Assembly: GCA_035527895.1 (NCBI GenBank) | Contig: DATKZQ010000168.1 | Coordinates: 1 to 12,857 of the forward strand | Reading direction: 5' to 3' | From: JADFWK01 sp035527895 | GTDB taxonomy: Bacteria; Desulfobacterota; DSM-4660; Desulfatiglandales; B25-G16 | DNA length: 12,857 nt | Part shown: piece after piece, positions 1 through 7,090 of the stretch | How the letters are laid out: the number at the start of each line of letters is the position of its first letter | Position numbering within the stretch: the first letter of the stretch is position 1 | The notes under the pieces: model-generated | Databases searched by the model: none | Told to the model about the DNA's origin: nothing | What the model saw: the letters and a program-made list of their open reading frames with translations, nothing else | Made by a program: the position numbers and the translations under genes

Positions 1-25
1 GCTATTCGTAACGGAACCCAGGGGA

Positions 26-311
26 CCGAGCATGGAGATATCTTTTTTTGCTCTGCCCTCTTAACAAGGCCCCGTACAGGGCCGTTTCAAACCGGCGCAC
101 CGCCCCATAAGCCTTAGCACTAAGGTACCAGCCTGTGTGCGTCGTTTTGAAACGCCCACTCCTCTGTACCATGGGAGGCCTGCCCTGGCGCTCAGCTTCC
201 GGAGTTGTGTATGGATAGGAGAGTATTTCACATCTCAGTTCTCCTTACTCATGCCGTATGAGCCAGGTCTGGGCCAGGGACAGAGTCAAAAAAAGACATC
301 TCCATGCTCGG
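26..311. repeat. Fold-back element with 25-bp terminal inverted repeats (MITE-like or structured RNA)
   Basis: Positions 26-50 and 287-311 are inverted copies that match at 24 of 25 positions, ending CCGAGCATGG...CCATGCTCGG. With one bulge the pairing continues inward (51-58 with 278-285). Inside is a second long stem: 83-100 pairs with about 136-153 at 16 Watson-Crick positions, one G-T and one mismatch. It encloses a small hairpin CCTTAGCACTAAGG. Further hairpins are GGCCC/GGGCC near 68-83 and CTCAT/ATGAG at about 249-261. No ORF of note lies inside. The whole can fold into one cruciform or RNA. I saw no clear target-site duplication, so a miniature transposable element and a structured non-coding RNA both remain possible. 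It lies about 100 bp upstream of the PP-loop gene. Confidence 0.7.
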
Positions 312-409
312 GTTAAGGTTAATTTCAAAGAGCTAAAGTGTTACCTTTTTCCTTGATTCGTTTGACATGCCTGATTAAGTTACTAGCAGGTGGTAGGGAG
401 GCAGTCTTA

Positions 410-1381
410 ATGAAGGCTTTAGCGCTCTTTTCCGGGGGGCTCGACAGTATCTTGGCCGTTCAATTGATTCGGGAACAAGGGATCACTGTTGTCGGCATTT
501 GTTATGAGAGCCCCTTTTTCACGGCCGACAAAGCTATCCGGTCTGCCCAAGCTATCGGATTGCCCCTCAAGGTTGTGGACATTACGGAACGTCATCTCAA
601 GATAGTGCTTGCTCCCAAGCACGGTTACGGTAAAAGCATGAATCCATGTGTCGACTGCCATGCCCTCATGTTCACCGTAACCGGTGAGATGCTGAGAGAG
701 GAAAAGGCACATTTCATCATTAGCGGAGAGGTGTTGGGCCAGCGACCCATGTCACAAAATTTCAGATCCCTCTTCACCGTTTCTCACAGCTCGGGCTTTC
801 AGGATCTTATCCTCAGGCCCCTTTCGGCACAACTATTACCCGAGACCCTTCCCGAGATCAAGGGATGGGTAGAACGGGAGAAACTGTTGGGCCTTTCAGG
901 ACGTTCACGGCGGCCTCAGATTGAATTGGCACGGAGACTTGGAATAGGGGAATACCCGTCCCCCGCAGGAGGATGTCTTCTAACGGAAAAGGTGTTTTCC
1001 CGTCGACTCAAGGATCTCATATCCTGCCATGCAGATTTTTCACGGCGGGACCTGGATCTCCTCAAGGTGGGACGACACTTTAGGCTGAATGAAACGGCGA
1101 AGATCGTAGTGGGCCGGAACCAACCGGAAAATGAAATGATTGAATCCCTGAGAAGAGAGGAGGATACCCTTTTGAGCGTGGAGTCGTTTCCCGGGCCCAC
1201 CGGCCTGGCTACGGGGGATCTATCAGGGGAGGACATACAGTTAGCTGCCGACATAACCGCATCGTACAGCGATGCCCCTTCCGGCAAATCAGTTGCTGTC
1301 AGGGTAACAAGCGGCTACAAGGGTTGGTCTATCCGAGCAATGAAAAGGGAAAAAGGTGAACTCCGCACATTCATGATATAG
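410..1381 (+). CDS. ThiI-like PP-loop ATPase with C-terminal NFACT-R-like domain (predicted RNA thiolation protein)
   Basis: The 323-residue product starts with the PP-loop SGGLDS (residues 8-13), the AMP/pyrophosphate site of the N-type ATP pyrophosphatases. A Cys pair in NPCVDCH (78-83) and a later Cys in PAGGCLL (189) match the two catalytic cysteines expected in MnmA/ThiI-type thiouridylases, which adenylate a uridine and then transfer sulfur. The C-terminal hundred residues (about 216-323, with GRNQPEN and GPTG) resemble the NFACT-R (DUF814) domain known from RqcH/NFACT proteins, which binds RNA. Such fusions have been predicted to thiolate RNA; the substrate is unknown. The ATG at 410 is chosen because GGGAGG at 396-401 sits 8 nt upstream. 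The frame stays open back to an ATG at 338, but those 24 residues look non-conserved. Names such as TrmU or ThiI from automatic annotation would be only approximate. Confidence 0.82.
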   Translation: MKALALFSGGLDSILAVQLIREQGITVVGICYESPFFTADKAIRSAQAIGLPLKVVDITERHLKIVLAPKHGYGKSMNPCVDCHALMFTVTGEMLREEKAHFIISGEVLGQRPMSQNFRSLFTVSHSSGFQDLILRPLSAQLLPETLPEIKGWVEREKLLGLSGRSRRPQIELARRLGIGEYPSPAGGCLLTEKVFSRRLKDLISCHADFSRRDLDLLKVGRHFRLNETAKIVVGRNQPENEMIESLRREEDTLLSVESFPGPTGLATGDLSGEDIQLAADITASYSDAPSGKSVAVRVTSGYKGWSIRAMKREKGELRTFMI

Positions 1382-1385
1382 CGCA

Positions 1386-1413
1386 TGGCCCGTTGGCAGG
1401 GGTCAGTCTTTTT
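1386..1413 (+). terminator. Probable intrinsic terminator of the PP-loop gene
   Basis: TGGCCC (1386-1391) pairs with GGGTCA (1400-1405) through one G-U, with an 8-nt loop, and five Ts follow at 1409-1413. It starts 5 nt after the stop codon of the rightward PP-loop gene, where a terminator is expected. A second, weaker hairpin with only four Ts lies near 1529-1550. Confidence 0.5.
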
Positions 1414-1552
1414 GTCGTATTCCTTTAAGAACTTCAAGTCGCTGGCATGGGCCGAGGGAAAACCGGTGTTCTTTTAGCTTCTGGAATTGCTGAAAGATGG
1501 AGGTGAGATTAACCGCGGGCAAAGGAGGCCTGAGGGTTCCCAGGTTTTGGCT

Positions 1553-2404
1553 CTATCTCCTCAGAAGCCTTTGGAGGAACGGTTTTTTCTGCAGTTCTTC
1601 CAACCTCTTGTTTTTTTCTTCTAACTCTCGTTCCCTTTTTTCTACTGCAACGGTGGCTTTCTCGATGAACTCCCTGAGTTTGCCTTCATCCACTGTCAGA
1701 CTCAACAGCTTGATTTTGTCCTTTCTGTTCAAGTTTTTCTTGTCGAGAACCTTGATCTCTGCCTGAATATCCTTGAACTCCTGATTCTTGACCTTGAGGG
1801 CTTGCCTTTCTGTCTCTAAGTAAGTGAGATCATCTTTGATGGCCTGGACCAATGCAGCTTTCGATTCCATGGTAAAGAAGAGGTAGCCAAAAGCAATAGC
1901 GACGACCGTTAGAGCGGCGATGATTATCTTTCGGGGAATGGGAGCGAAAGGGGAGAGATTATAGAGGGCCGAGGTCACAGTACCTCTCGGACCTGCCAGT
2001 CTATCGGTGATGGAATATCCTGAGACCTTCCCACTGACGGTCTCCCAGACGTCCTGTACGCCGCTTCTCAGCTCGGCAACCTGGGTGTTCAATTCATGGC
2101 CAAAATTTCCTGCGCGACACCTTGTTTCAACACCTTTTTTGTCTTGCCCGAGTACGGCAGAGATATTTCCAATCCTTGAGAGTGAACTATCCAGCTCCGG
2201 AGTCTCAGGGAACCTACCGGGGTATTTTTTCTTGAGGGAGGTGATATCGGATTCCAGGCGTTTGTGATAGGCTTGGAGGTAGCGTGAAAATCGCTTGAGC
2301 ACCCCTTCTTCGCATACATATTCGCTGGCCCCGCTGAGCATTATTCCAATATTATGGATATCCTTAATGGCCTTTTCAATATTCTTAAGGGTAGCCTCAG
2401 GCAT
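1553..2404 (-). CDS. Membrane-anchored coiled-coil protein of unknown function
   Basis: I do not recognise a family. The 283-residue product has a mostly helical, charged N-terminal half (1-155). One hydrophobic segment (about 159-178) follows Pro-rich SPFAPIPRK, and then comes a long Lys/Glu-rich stretch (183-273) with the heptad-like look of a coiled coil, ending in a basic tail (FLQRLLRR). There is no signal peptide; the single internal helix suggests an inner-membrane protein, orientation not decidable. The start lies only 8 nt after the stop of the uridylyltransferase gene, so the two are almost certainly cotranscribed. The Shine-Dalgarno signal is weak (ATAAGATAAATC before ATG), which fits translational coupling. 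Linkage to UDP-sugar synthesis hints at an envelope polysaccharide role, but this is inference from position only. Confidence 0.75.
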   Translation of the reverse strand: MPEATLKNIEKAIKDIHNIGIMLSGASEYVCEEGVLKRFSRYLQAYHKRLESDITSLKKKYPGRFPETPELDSSLSRIGNISAVLGQDKKGVETRCRAGNFGHELNTQVAELRSGVQDVWETVSGKVSGYSITDRLAGPRGTVTSALYNLSPFAPIPRKIIIAALTVVAIAFGYLFFTMESKAALVQAIKDDLTYLETERQALKVKNQEFKDIQAEIKVLDKKNLNRKDKIKLLSLTVDEGKLREFIEKATVAVEKRERELEEKNKRLEELQKKPFLQRLLRR

Positions 2405-2412
2405 GATTTATC

Positions 2413-3861
2413 TTATGGCAAATTTTCGTTAAAAAGTAAATCGTTATTAATCACTGTGCCCCCAGGAATAGAGACCTCGCTTGACGAGGTGTTAAGAATT
2501 TTCACGTCTCCCTTTATCACAATTCCCTTCTCAAAGTAAACATTTCCATCAACTCTTAGTGACCGGCAATCAATCAACGAGGGGGCGCCATAGGGGAATC
2601 TTTCCTTTACCTGGTCTATCCTTTTGAAAAACCGGTCATCAAGAGCAATCTCTATGGGCCCGAGACGTCTATCAGGATTCAGTATGATCTGACCATCTTC
2701 AGTCATTACATAGCAGTCGGACCACAGCGCGAGAAGGTCCCGACACCTCTTAACCGGGATAAACCTTCGCGTTGGAACCTGAACAGCTGCGGCCCCTTCA
2801 AAAACCGAGATTGCAGATCCCATGGCTGTTTCAATCTGGTAGACCTGAGGGGATGAGTCGTCTTTGGGGTCAATTCTCTTGGGATTGACAATAACAGGAA
2901 GGTTTAGGATGTTACTAGCCTTTTCCAGGTGGCCTTGGAGAAATACGAGATTAAGCCAGAGGTTATTCGTATTGAAGTACCTGTAGGTCTTTATATCTTG
3001 AAACTCCTCTATCTCTTCCTCGGGACATTGGGCTATCTCCCTGAGAATGAGGCTACCGGTCCGGCGCAGGCGGGCTATATGGCCACCTTTGATGTCGGTC
3101 CCCGTCTTCTCCGCAACCTCCATCATGAAAGGAAAATCGTGGGATGCGAAGTAACCGAGGGCTGCCACATCCGTGGTCCCTCCCAGGTTATCGGAGTTGG
3201 AGATAAACGCATATTTGCAGCCTTTCGCGAGCAGCTTATCCAGCATCCCGGAGGTAAACAATGCCCAATAGATATCCCCGTGACCCGGTGGATTCCACTC
3301 TAAATCAGGTTCGGTTGGCCATTCAGCAGGGCTCAGCTCATCCTGTAAAACCTTCGGAAACTTATGCTGCAAAAATGAGAGGGGAATATCAGAGGCAAGT
3401 TCGGGGTATCTTTCAAGATACGTGGTGCTATCCTCATCGGTATTGAAGCTGTCCATCAACACTAAGGGGATATCTGCCCCATGGGCTTTTCTGAGGCTCA
3501 AGACCTGTTTGGCGATGATATCGAGGAAATTGTATCCGTCCTTCACCTCGAAAAGAGACTTGGCCTTTGAGAGGCCCATACTCGTTCCTAAGCCGCCATT
3601 GAGTTTGATTATCACCGCCTCTTTTAGCGCCCGGCATCCTGCTTGTGTGTATTCACCCAGCGTTTCCAACGAAGGAATGTCGGCTTTGCCGACCGGAACG
3701 ATCTCCTCTCTCGATATCAATCCTCTTTCGCCGTTCAGGACCTTCCCATAGTAAAGCTTAAAGGTATCGATAATAATGGGAGGGATTCCCTCATCAGCCA
3801 TCTTCTTTGCAAAGGGGCGAAATTTTTGTTCCAGTTTTGACTGTCTTTTGCCGGCGTGCAT
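2413..3861 (-). CDS. UTP-sugar-1-phosphate uridylyltransferase, eukaryotic-type UDPGP family
   Basis: The 482-residue product belongs to the UDPGP family (eukaryotic-type UDP-glucose/UDP-N-acetylhexosamine pyrophosphorylases), unrelated in detail to bacterial GalU. Visible motifs are KLNGGLGTSMG (86-96, nucleotide-binding loop of the Rossmann-like domain), the downstream Lys-rich SKAKS, NPPGHGDIY (190-198, uracil/sugar pocket) and ISNSDNLGGTTD (220-231). Hydrophobic repeats in 430-475 fit the usual C-terminal left-handed beta-helix. The enzyme makes a UDP-sugar, most likely UDP-glucose, from UTP and the sugar 1-phosphate in the cytoplasm, for polysaccharide or LPS synthesis. Length is normal for the family. 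The ATG is preceded by GAGAT at a usable distance. It is the first gene of a two-gene leftward unit whose leader contains a strong hairpin (3945-3970). Sugar specificity (glucose versus GlcNAc or others) cannot be read from sequence alone. Confidence 0.9.
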   Translation of the reverse strand: MHAGKRQSKLEQKFRPFAKKMADEGIPPIIIDTFKLYYGKVLNGERGLISREEIVPVGKADIPSLETLGEYTQAGCRALKEAVIIKLNGGLGTSMGLSKAKSLFEVKDGYNFLDIIAKQVLSLRKAHGADIPLVLMDSFNTDEDSTTYLERYPELASDIPLSFLQHKFPKVLQDELSPAEWPTEPDLEWNPPGHGDIYWALFTSGMLDKLLAKGCKYAFISNSDNLGGTTDVAALGYFASHDFPFMMEVAEKTGTDIKGGHIARLRRTGSLILREIAQCPEEEIEEFQDIKTYRYFNTNNLWLNLVFLQGHLEKASNILNLPVIVNPKRIDPKDDSSPQVYQIETAMGSAISVFEGAAAVQVPTRRFIPVKRCRDLLALWSDCYVMTEDGQIILNPDRRLGPIEIALDDRFFKRIDQVKERFPYGAPSLIDCRSLRVDGNVYFEKGIVIKGDVKILNTSSSEVSIPGGTVINNDLLFNENLP

Positions 3862-3944
3862 ACGGCGTATCTCATGCCAAGAAATTTCCTAAAGACCTTA
3901 TCGGAAACAAGACGCAAGATCAATAGCGAATAATTCTAAAGGTC

Positions 3945-3970
3945 TCCCCAGGTATCGCCTACGCTGGGGA
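3945..3970. promoter_or_regulatory. Strong hairpin in the leader of the uridylyltransferase gene
   Basis: TCCCCAG (3945-3951) pairs with CTGGGGA (3964-3970), and GTA (3952-3954) pairs with TAC (3960-3962), leaving one bulged G and a five-base loop. The stem is 10 bp. It lies 84-109 nt upstream of the leftward start at 3861. No T-tract follows on either strand, so it is not a plain terminator. An mRNA leader element or a protein-binding palindrome is possible. Confidence 0.45.
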
Positions 3971-4153
3971 ATAGAAAATGCTAAACTCCTTTGTGATTGA
4001 ATCTCTCCCTCTTCCCCTTTACCACCACCGATATCACCGGGCGCAGCCTCTCCATTCGACAACCGGTGGTACTGAAAGGACTGGAGGCTGCATGCCAAAT
4101 AGGGCCCATCACCGATGAGGTGATTCAGCAAGCATCCAGGGGCAGGATTTGCT

Positions 4154-4182
4154 TTGACAACATTTTATCCTTAATATATATT
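4154..4182 (+). promoter_or_regulatory. Sigma70-type promoter of the prenyl synthase gene
   Basis: A perfect -35 TTGACA (4154-4159) is followed after 17 bp by TATATT (4177-4182), which matches 5 of 6 bases of the -10 consensus. Transcription would start near 4189, leaving a leader of about 20 nt. That leader contains a short inverted repeat, GACC-N4-GGTC (4192-4203), just before the ATG at 4210; it could be an operator or may simply supply the AGGT ribosome-binding bases. Confidence 0.75.
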
Positions 4183-4209
4183 TTTTATGTTGACCTGTAG
4201 GTCGCCAAA

Positions 4210-5208
4210 ATGGAAAAGAAATTGAAGAATATGACAGAAGAATCCACATTCCTCGATCAGTTCACCCCTTACTTTGAGCGGATCGACGAGGAGCTCGGTA
4301 AGGTGCTCACCTCTAATGTCTCGCTCATCGAAGAGGTGGCACAGTACAGTTTGCTCGGAAACGGTAAGCGGCTCAGGCCGCTCTTTTTTGTCTTATCGTG
4401 CCAGCTCTGCGACTACAACAATCATGATGTGTTTACCCTTTCAACCGTCTTTGAGTGCCTTCATGCCGCAAGCCTCCTGCACGACGATGTCATCGACAAT
4501 GCCACGGTAAGGAGGGGAAGGGTATCGGTCAATAAGCGATGGGGAAGCCCTGCCGCAATCCTGGTGGGAGATTTTCTCTTCTCCAAATTTTCCCGTATGG
4601 TCGTTGAAAAAAAACACATCGAGCTCTTAAAGGTCCTCGCAGACACCGCCACGAGGATGACCGAGGGCCAGGTGTTGGAGTTGGTCAACACCCATAACTG
4701 GAACCTAACCATAAAGGAGTACATGGGCATCATCACCGCCAAGACCGCAGCCCTCATATCGGCCGCCTGTGCCGGCGGTGGTATCGTGGCAGGGGCAGAG
4801 CAAGCCGATATCAAGTCCCTCAGGGACTTCGGCCTCAACATGGGGATTGCCTTTCAGATTATCGATGATGTGTTTGATTACACTGCGTCGGCGGAAGAGA
4901 CCGGTAAACCCATGGGATCGGATCTCAGAGAAGGCAAGATTACCCTGCCACTCATCTACGCCCTCTCCCGCATCACTCAGCAGGAGCGAGAGAGGCTGGA
5001 AGAGATCTTCAAAAGCGGGAAGGCCTCAGGGGACGACTACGATGAGGTAACCAGGCTGGTACGGAGCAACGGTGCCATTGCACGATGTCGCCAGGATGCC
5101 CAAGATTATGTGGACCGTGCAGCAGCACATCTCAGGTTCTTTCCTAATTCGCTTATCAAGGAGTACCTCCTCAGGTTGAATCAATTTATTGTCACCAGAA
5201 GCAATTAA
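4210..5208 (+). CDS. ispB: Long-chain polyprenyl diphosphate synthase (octaprenyl-type, IspB-like)
   Basis: The 332-residue protein is a trans-prenyltransferase that extends farnesyl-type diphosphate with isopentenyl diphosphate to the side chain of quinones. Visible are GKRLRP (52-57), the first Asp-rich motif DDVID (92-96) followed by RRG, and the second Asp-rich motif DDVFD (219-223) followed by GKPMGSDLREGK. These Asp residues bind Mg-diphosphate. The residues 4 and 5 positions before the first motif are Ser and Ala, not bulky aromatics, which in this family means a long product. Text similarity around LLHDDV and the VGDF segment is close to E. coli IspB. The exact chain length (heptaprenyl, octaprenyl or longer) is not decidable, so the symbol is approximate. 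It is monocistronic, with its own promoter and terminator. The ATG at 4210 has weak AGGT upstream; ATG at 4231 is an alternative. Confidence 0.92.
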   Translation: MEKKLKNMTEESTFLDQFTPYFERIDEELGKVLTSNVSLIEEVAQYSLLGNGKRLRPLFFVLSCQLCDYNNHDVFTLSTVFECLHAASLLHDDVIDNATVRRGRVSVNKRWGSPAAILVGDFLFSKFSRMVVEKKHIELLKVLADTATRMTEGQVLELVNTHNWNLTIKEYMGIITAKTAALISAACAGGGIVAGAEQADIKSLRDFGLNMGIAFQIIDDVFDYTASAEETGKPMGSDLREGKITLPLIYALSRITQQERERLEEIFKSGKASGDDYDEVTRLVRSNGAIARCRQDAQDYVDRAAAHLRFFPNSLIKEYLLRLNQFIVTRSN

Positions 5209-5229
5209 CCTCCTGGTTCTGCTTTTTTT
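5199..5229 (+). terminator. Intrinsic terminator overlapping the prenyl synthase stop codon
   Basis: AAGCA (5199-5203) pairs with TGCTT (5220-5224), and AACC (5207-5210) pairs with GGTT (5215-5218) around the loop TCCT. A run of seven Ts spans 5223-5229. The stop codon TAA (5206-5208) is inside the stem, so the last codons of the gene double as terminator. Confidence 0.6.
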
Positions 5230-5325
5230 CCTATGCCAGGTAGAAATAAGGCCTTTGTGTTCTATTTTTGGCTCAGGAGGCGCACAGATACCCTGCGACT
5301 GGGAGGAGAAAAGCGTCTGGCACGA

Positions 5326-6360
5326 TCATACAACCTCGAAGGCGATTTCCCCAGCGGGAACAGAATTGTCTGAGACAACACCCTTCACGGAAGCCCCTGT
5401 GATGGCTTCTATCTGCTGAATTCCCCTGTTCTTATGGCCCCTGATTAATGGCGTTTCTTTTTGAGGGGCAAAGAGCACAATAGATCTCTTTTTTCCCACG
5501 AACGGCAAAGAGGGTTTCACCTTTTCAAGATGGATGGCTGAGCGGACCAAAAACCCTAAGGATGGATGCCATGGTCCGGCGATGATCTCCCCTTGCTTCA
5601 AGAGGGCAGGAGATGACATGAGCCCGATTCTGATAACGGGAATCCCTGCATCTTCTAACCTTATGCAAGCCTCTTTACAAAGGTTGACTGTCTCTTCAAG
5701 CCCCAATGGAGTATAGGTTCCCTGTTTGTACCACTGGGCCAGCTTTGTTCCTCTGATAACCAGGGTCGGATACAGTCTCGCCATATCGGGCTTGAGGGCA
5801 ACGACCTTATTGATGGTTTCCATGAAACGGCCCGCAGAGTCCCCGGGCAGGCCGGGCATCAATTGTACGCCAGCCTTAAACCCTCTTTCCTTTAACACCG
5901 TGAACGCGGTAGCGGTATCGCTTGATGAGTGCCCTCGTTGAGCAAGGAGAAGGACCTTGTCGTCCATGGATTGCACTCCCAGCTCCACTGTTGAAACGCC
6001 GTAGGATTCCAGGATAAGGAGTTTATCCTTACCGAGGGCATCGGGTCTGGTAGATAGACGGATCGATTGAATGGTGCCGTTTTTCAAAAAGGGGCGGACA
6101 ACATCAAGTATCTCCCTCATAGTGGTATTTGGCAAAGCAGTAAAGGTGCCGCCATACAAGGCAACCTCTTTCGGCCCCCTTCCGGGGAACCGTTTGGATT
6201 GTATGGCCAATTCAATGATATTTCTTATTCCATCTGCAGAGGGAATACCTTCTGCGCGGTTAGTGATCGTGTTCTGTTGGCAAAAGACACACCTGTGGGG
6301 GCAGCCCTGGTGTGGAATAAATATGGGTATGATAAAATGGCTCTTTATCTTCTCAGACAA
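5326..6360 (-). CDS. Elp3-like radical SAM protein without acetyltransferase domain
   Basis: The 344-residue product carries the radical SAM cluster-binding motif CPHRCVFC (Cys20, Cys24, Cys27), then GGTFT (69-73), STRPD (102-106), VELGVQSMD (124-132) and QLMPGLPG (165-172). This set is typical of the COG1243/Elp3 group. Full Elp3 proteins are about 550 residues and end in a GNAT acetyltransferase domain; this one stops short of it, so it is a short paralogue whose reaction is not known, probably RNA modification by analogy. It starts with TTG inside the end of rnc (16-bp overlap), supported by a perfect AGGAGG at 6368-6373 with 7-nt spacing. No ATG lies near. From memory, this pairing of rnc with a short Elp3-like protein recurs in other bacteria, which supports a shared RNA role. 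Confidence 0.87.
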   Translation of the reverse strand: MSEKIKSHFIIPIFIPHQGCPHRCVFCQQNTITNRAEGIPSADGIRNIIELAIQSKRFPGRGPKEVALYGGTFTALPNTTMREILDVVRPFLKNGTIQSIRLSTRPDALGKDKLLILESYGVSTVELGVQSMDDKVLLLAQRGHSSSDTATAFTVLKERGFKAGVQLMPGLPGDSAGRFMETINKVVALKPDMARLYPTLVIRGTKLAQWYKQGTYTPLGLEETVNLCKEACIRLEDAGIPVIRIGLMSSPALLKQGEIIAGPWHPSLGFLVRSAIHLEKVKPSLPFVGKKRSIVLFAPQKETPLIRGHKNRGIQQIEAITGASVKGVVSDNSVPAGEIAFEVV

Positions 6361-7052
6361 ACCAGGGCCTCCTGTGCTGCAGTTTGTTCAGCCTCTTTTC
6401 TGCTCTTTCCCTTTCCCTTACCCATGAGGTCTCCCTTGATGTATACGGTTACATAGAAGGTCTTATTATGGTCTGGGCCTGTTTCTTTTTCAATGCGGTA
6501 CTCTGGTGTTGCCTGAAACACATCTTGGGAGAATTCCTGCAGGTCTGTCTTGTAGTCAACGAATGCCGTACCGAGGCCGCTCTCAGTTAATACTGGCCTA
6601 AAGAGTTCCGCTATTACCCTCATGGCGCCGGTGAAGCCGCCGTCAAGATAGATCGCCCCTATGAGAGCCTCAAGGGCATCGGTGAGAATAGATGGTTTTT
6701 TCCTGCCCTGTGTTCGTTCCTCTCCCTTACCGAGGAGAAGATAATCTCCTAGTTTCAATCCACAGGCAATAGGGTAGAGGCCGCTTTCACTTACCAATGA
6801 AGCCCTACGCTTAGAGAGTTCCCCCTCCTTTATTTCAGGAAAGGCTTGCATCAGAAGGTGGCTGATCGCGAGGTTAATGACGGAATCGCCGAGAAATTCC
6901 AGCCTTTGGTTGTCCGGTATTCCTTGATCATTCTTTTCATAAACATAAGACGGATGTCGGAATGCGTGATACAGGAGTTCTTGGTTCTCAAAACAATAGT
7001 CAAGCTCTCCTGCTAAGCCCTCAGGATTTTTTGGTAATTTCGGTTTGCTCAT
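6345..7052 (-). CDS. rnc: Ribonuclease III
   Basis: The 235-residue product is a full-length class 1 RNase III, which cuts double-stranded RNA in rRNA precursors and structured mRNAs. The signature NQRLEFLGDSVINL spans 48-61, with Glu52 and Asp56; the second acidic pair is Asp125 and Glu128 in DALEALIGAIYLDGG. A double-stranded-RNA-binding domain covers about 166-232 (YKTDLQEFSQ, then GKGKSRKEAEQTAAQEAL). Nothing essential is missing. No Shine-Dalgarno sequence is visible before the ATG at 7052, and the best promoter (7062-7090) would start transcription only a few bases upstream, so the message may be leaderless. It overlaps the downstream radical SAM gene by 16 bp. Confidence 0.96.
   Translation of the reverse strand: MSKPKLPKNPEGLAGELDYCFENQELLYHAFRHPSYVYEKNDQGIPDNQRLEFLGDSVINLAISHLLMQAFPEIKEGELSKRRASLVSESGLYPIACGLKLGDYLLLGKGEERTQGRKKPSILTDALEALIGAIYLDGGFTGAMRVIAELFRPVLTESGLGTAFVDYKTDLQEFSQDVFQATPEYRIEKETGPDHNKTFYVTVYIKGDLMGKGKGKSRKEAEQTAAQEALVCLRR
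6368..6373 (-). promoter_or_regulatory. Shine-Dalgarno AGGAGG deciding a TTG start
   Basis: On the minus strand AGGAGG lies in the last codons of rnc, 7 nt before the TTG at 6360-6358. It is the strongest ribosome-binding site in this part of the window and fixes the radical SAM start. Ribosomes finishing rnc pass through it, so the two genes are likely translationally coupled. Confidence 0.75.
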
Positions 7053-7061
7053 TACGAGGGC

Positions 7062-7090
7062 ATACTAGAAGCAATACCGTTTAAAGTCAA
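7062..7090 (-). promoter_or_regulatory. Putative sigma70 promoter of rnc
   Basis: On the minus strand TTGACT (7090-7085) is separated by exactly 17 bp from TAGTAT (7067-7062), a 5 of 6 match to the -35 and a 4 of 6 match to the -10. The predicted start is near 7055, within a few bases of the rnc ATG (7052). This agrees with the absence of a Shine-Dalgarno sequence. Confidence 0.5.

Larger units (their letters stand above)
3862..4209. other. Divergent intergenic region with several inverted repeats
   Basis: This 348-bp gap separates the leftward uridylyltransferase from the rightward prenyl synthase. I see no convincing gene; short frames here lack good starts. Inverted repeats are GCAGCCTC (4043-4050) with GAGGCTGC (4084-4091), TACCACC (4020-4026) with GGTGGTA (4065-4071), and ATCACC-GATGA-GGTGAT (4108-4124), besides the hairpin and promoter listed separately. 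The density of repeats suggests operators or a structured leader on one of the two transcripts. No known riboswitch consensus was recognised. Confidence 0.5.

Noticed and set aside
26..311. Retron, RNase P RNA, tmRNA or 6S RNA as identity of the fold-back element
   Set aside because: No reverse transcriptase gene follows, and none of the conserved motifs of these RNAs was found on either strand.
916..1287. Leftward 123-codon frame inside the PP-loop gene
   Set aside because: It is antisense to a well-supported coding region and its product is low-complexity Arg/Ser-rich, as expected of a shadow frame.
3898..4131. Leftward 77-codon frame in the divergent intergenic region
   Set aside because: No ribosome site and no recognisable protein features; the inverted repeats account for this sequence better.
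3997..4200. Rightward 67-codon frame before the prenyl synthase
   Set aside because: It starts with TTG without a ribosome site and runs across the strong promoter at 4154-4182, so it is unlikely to be translated.
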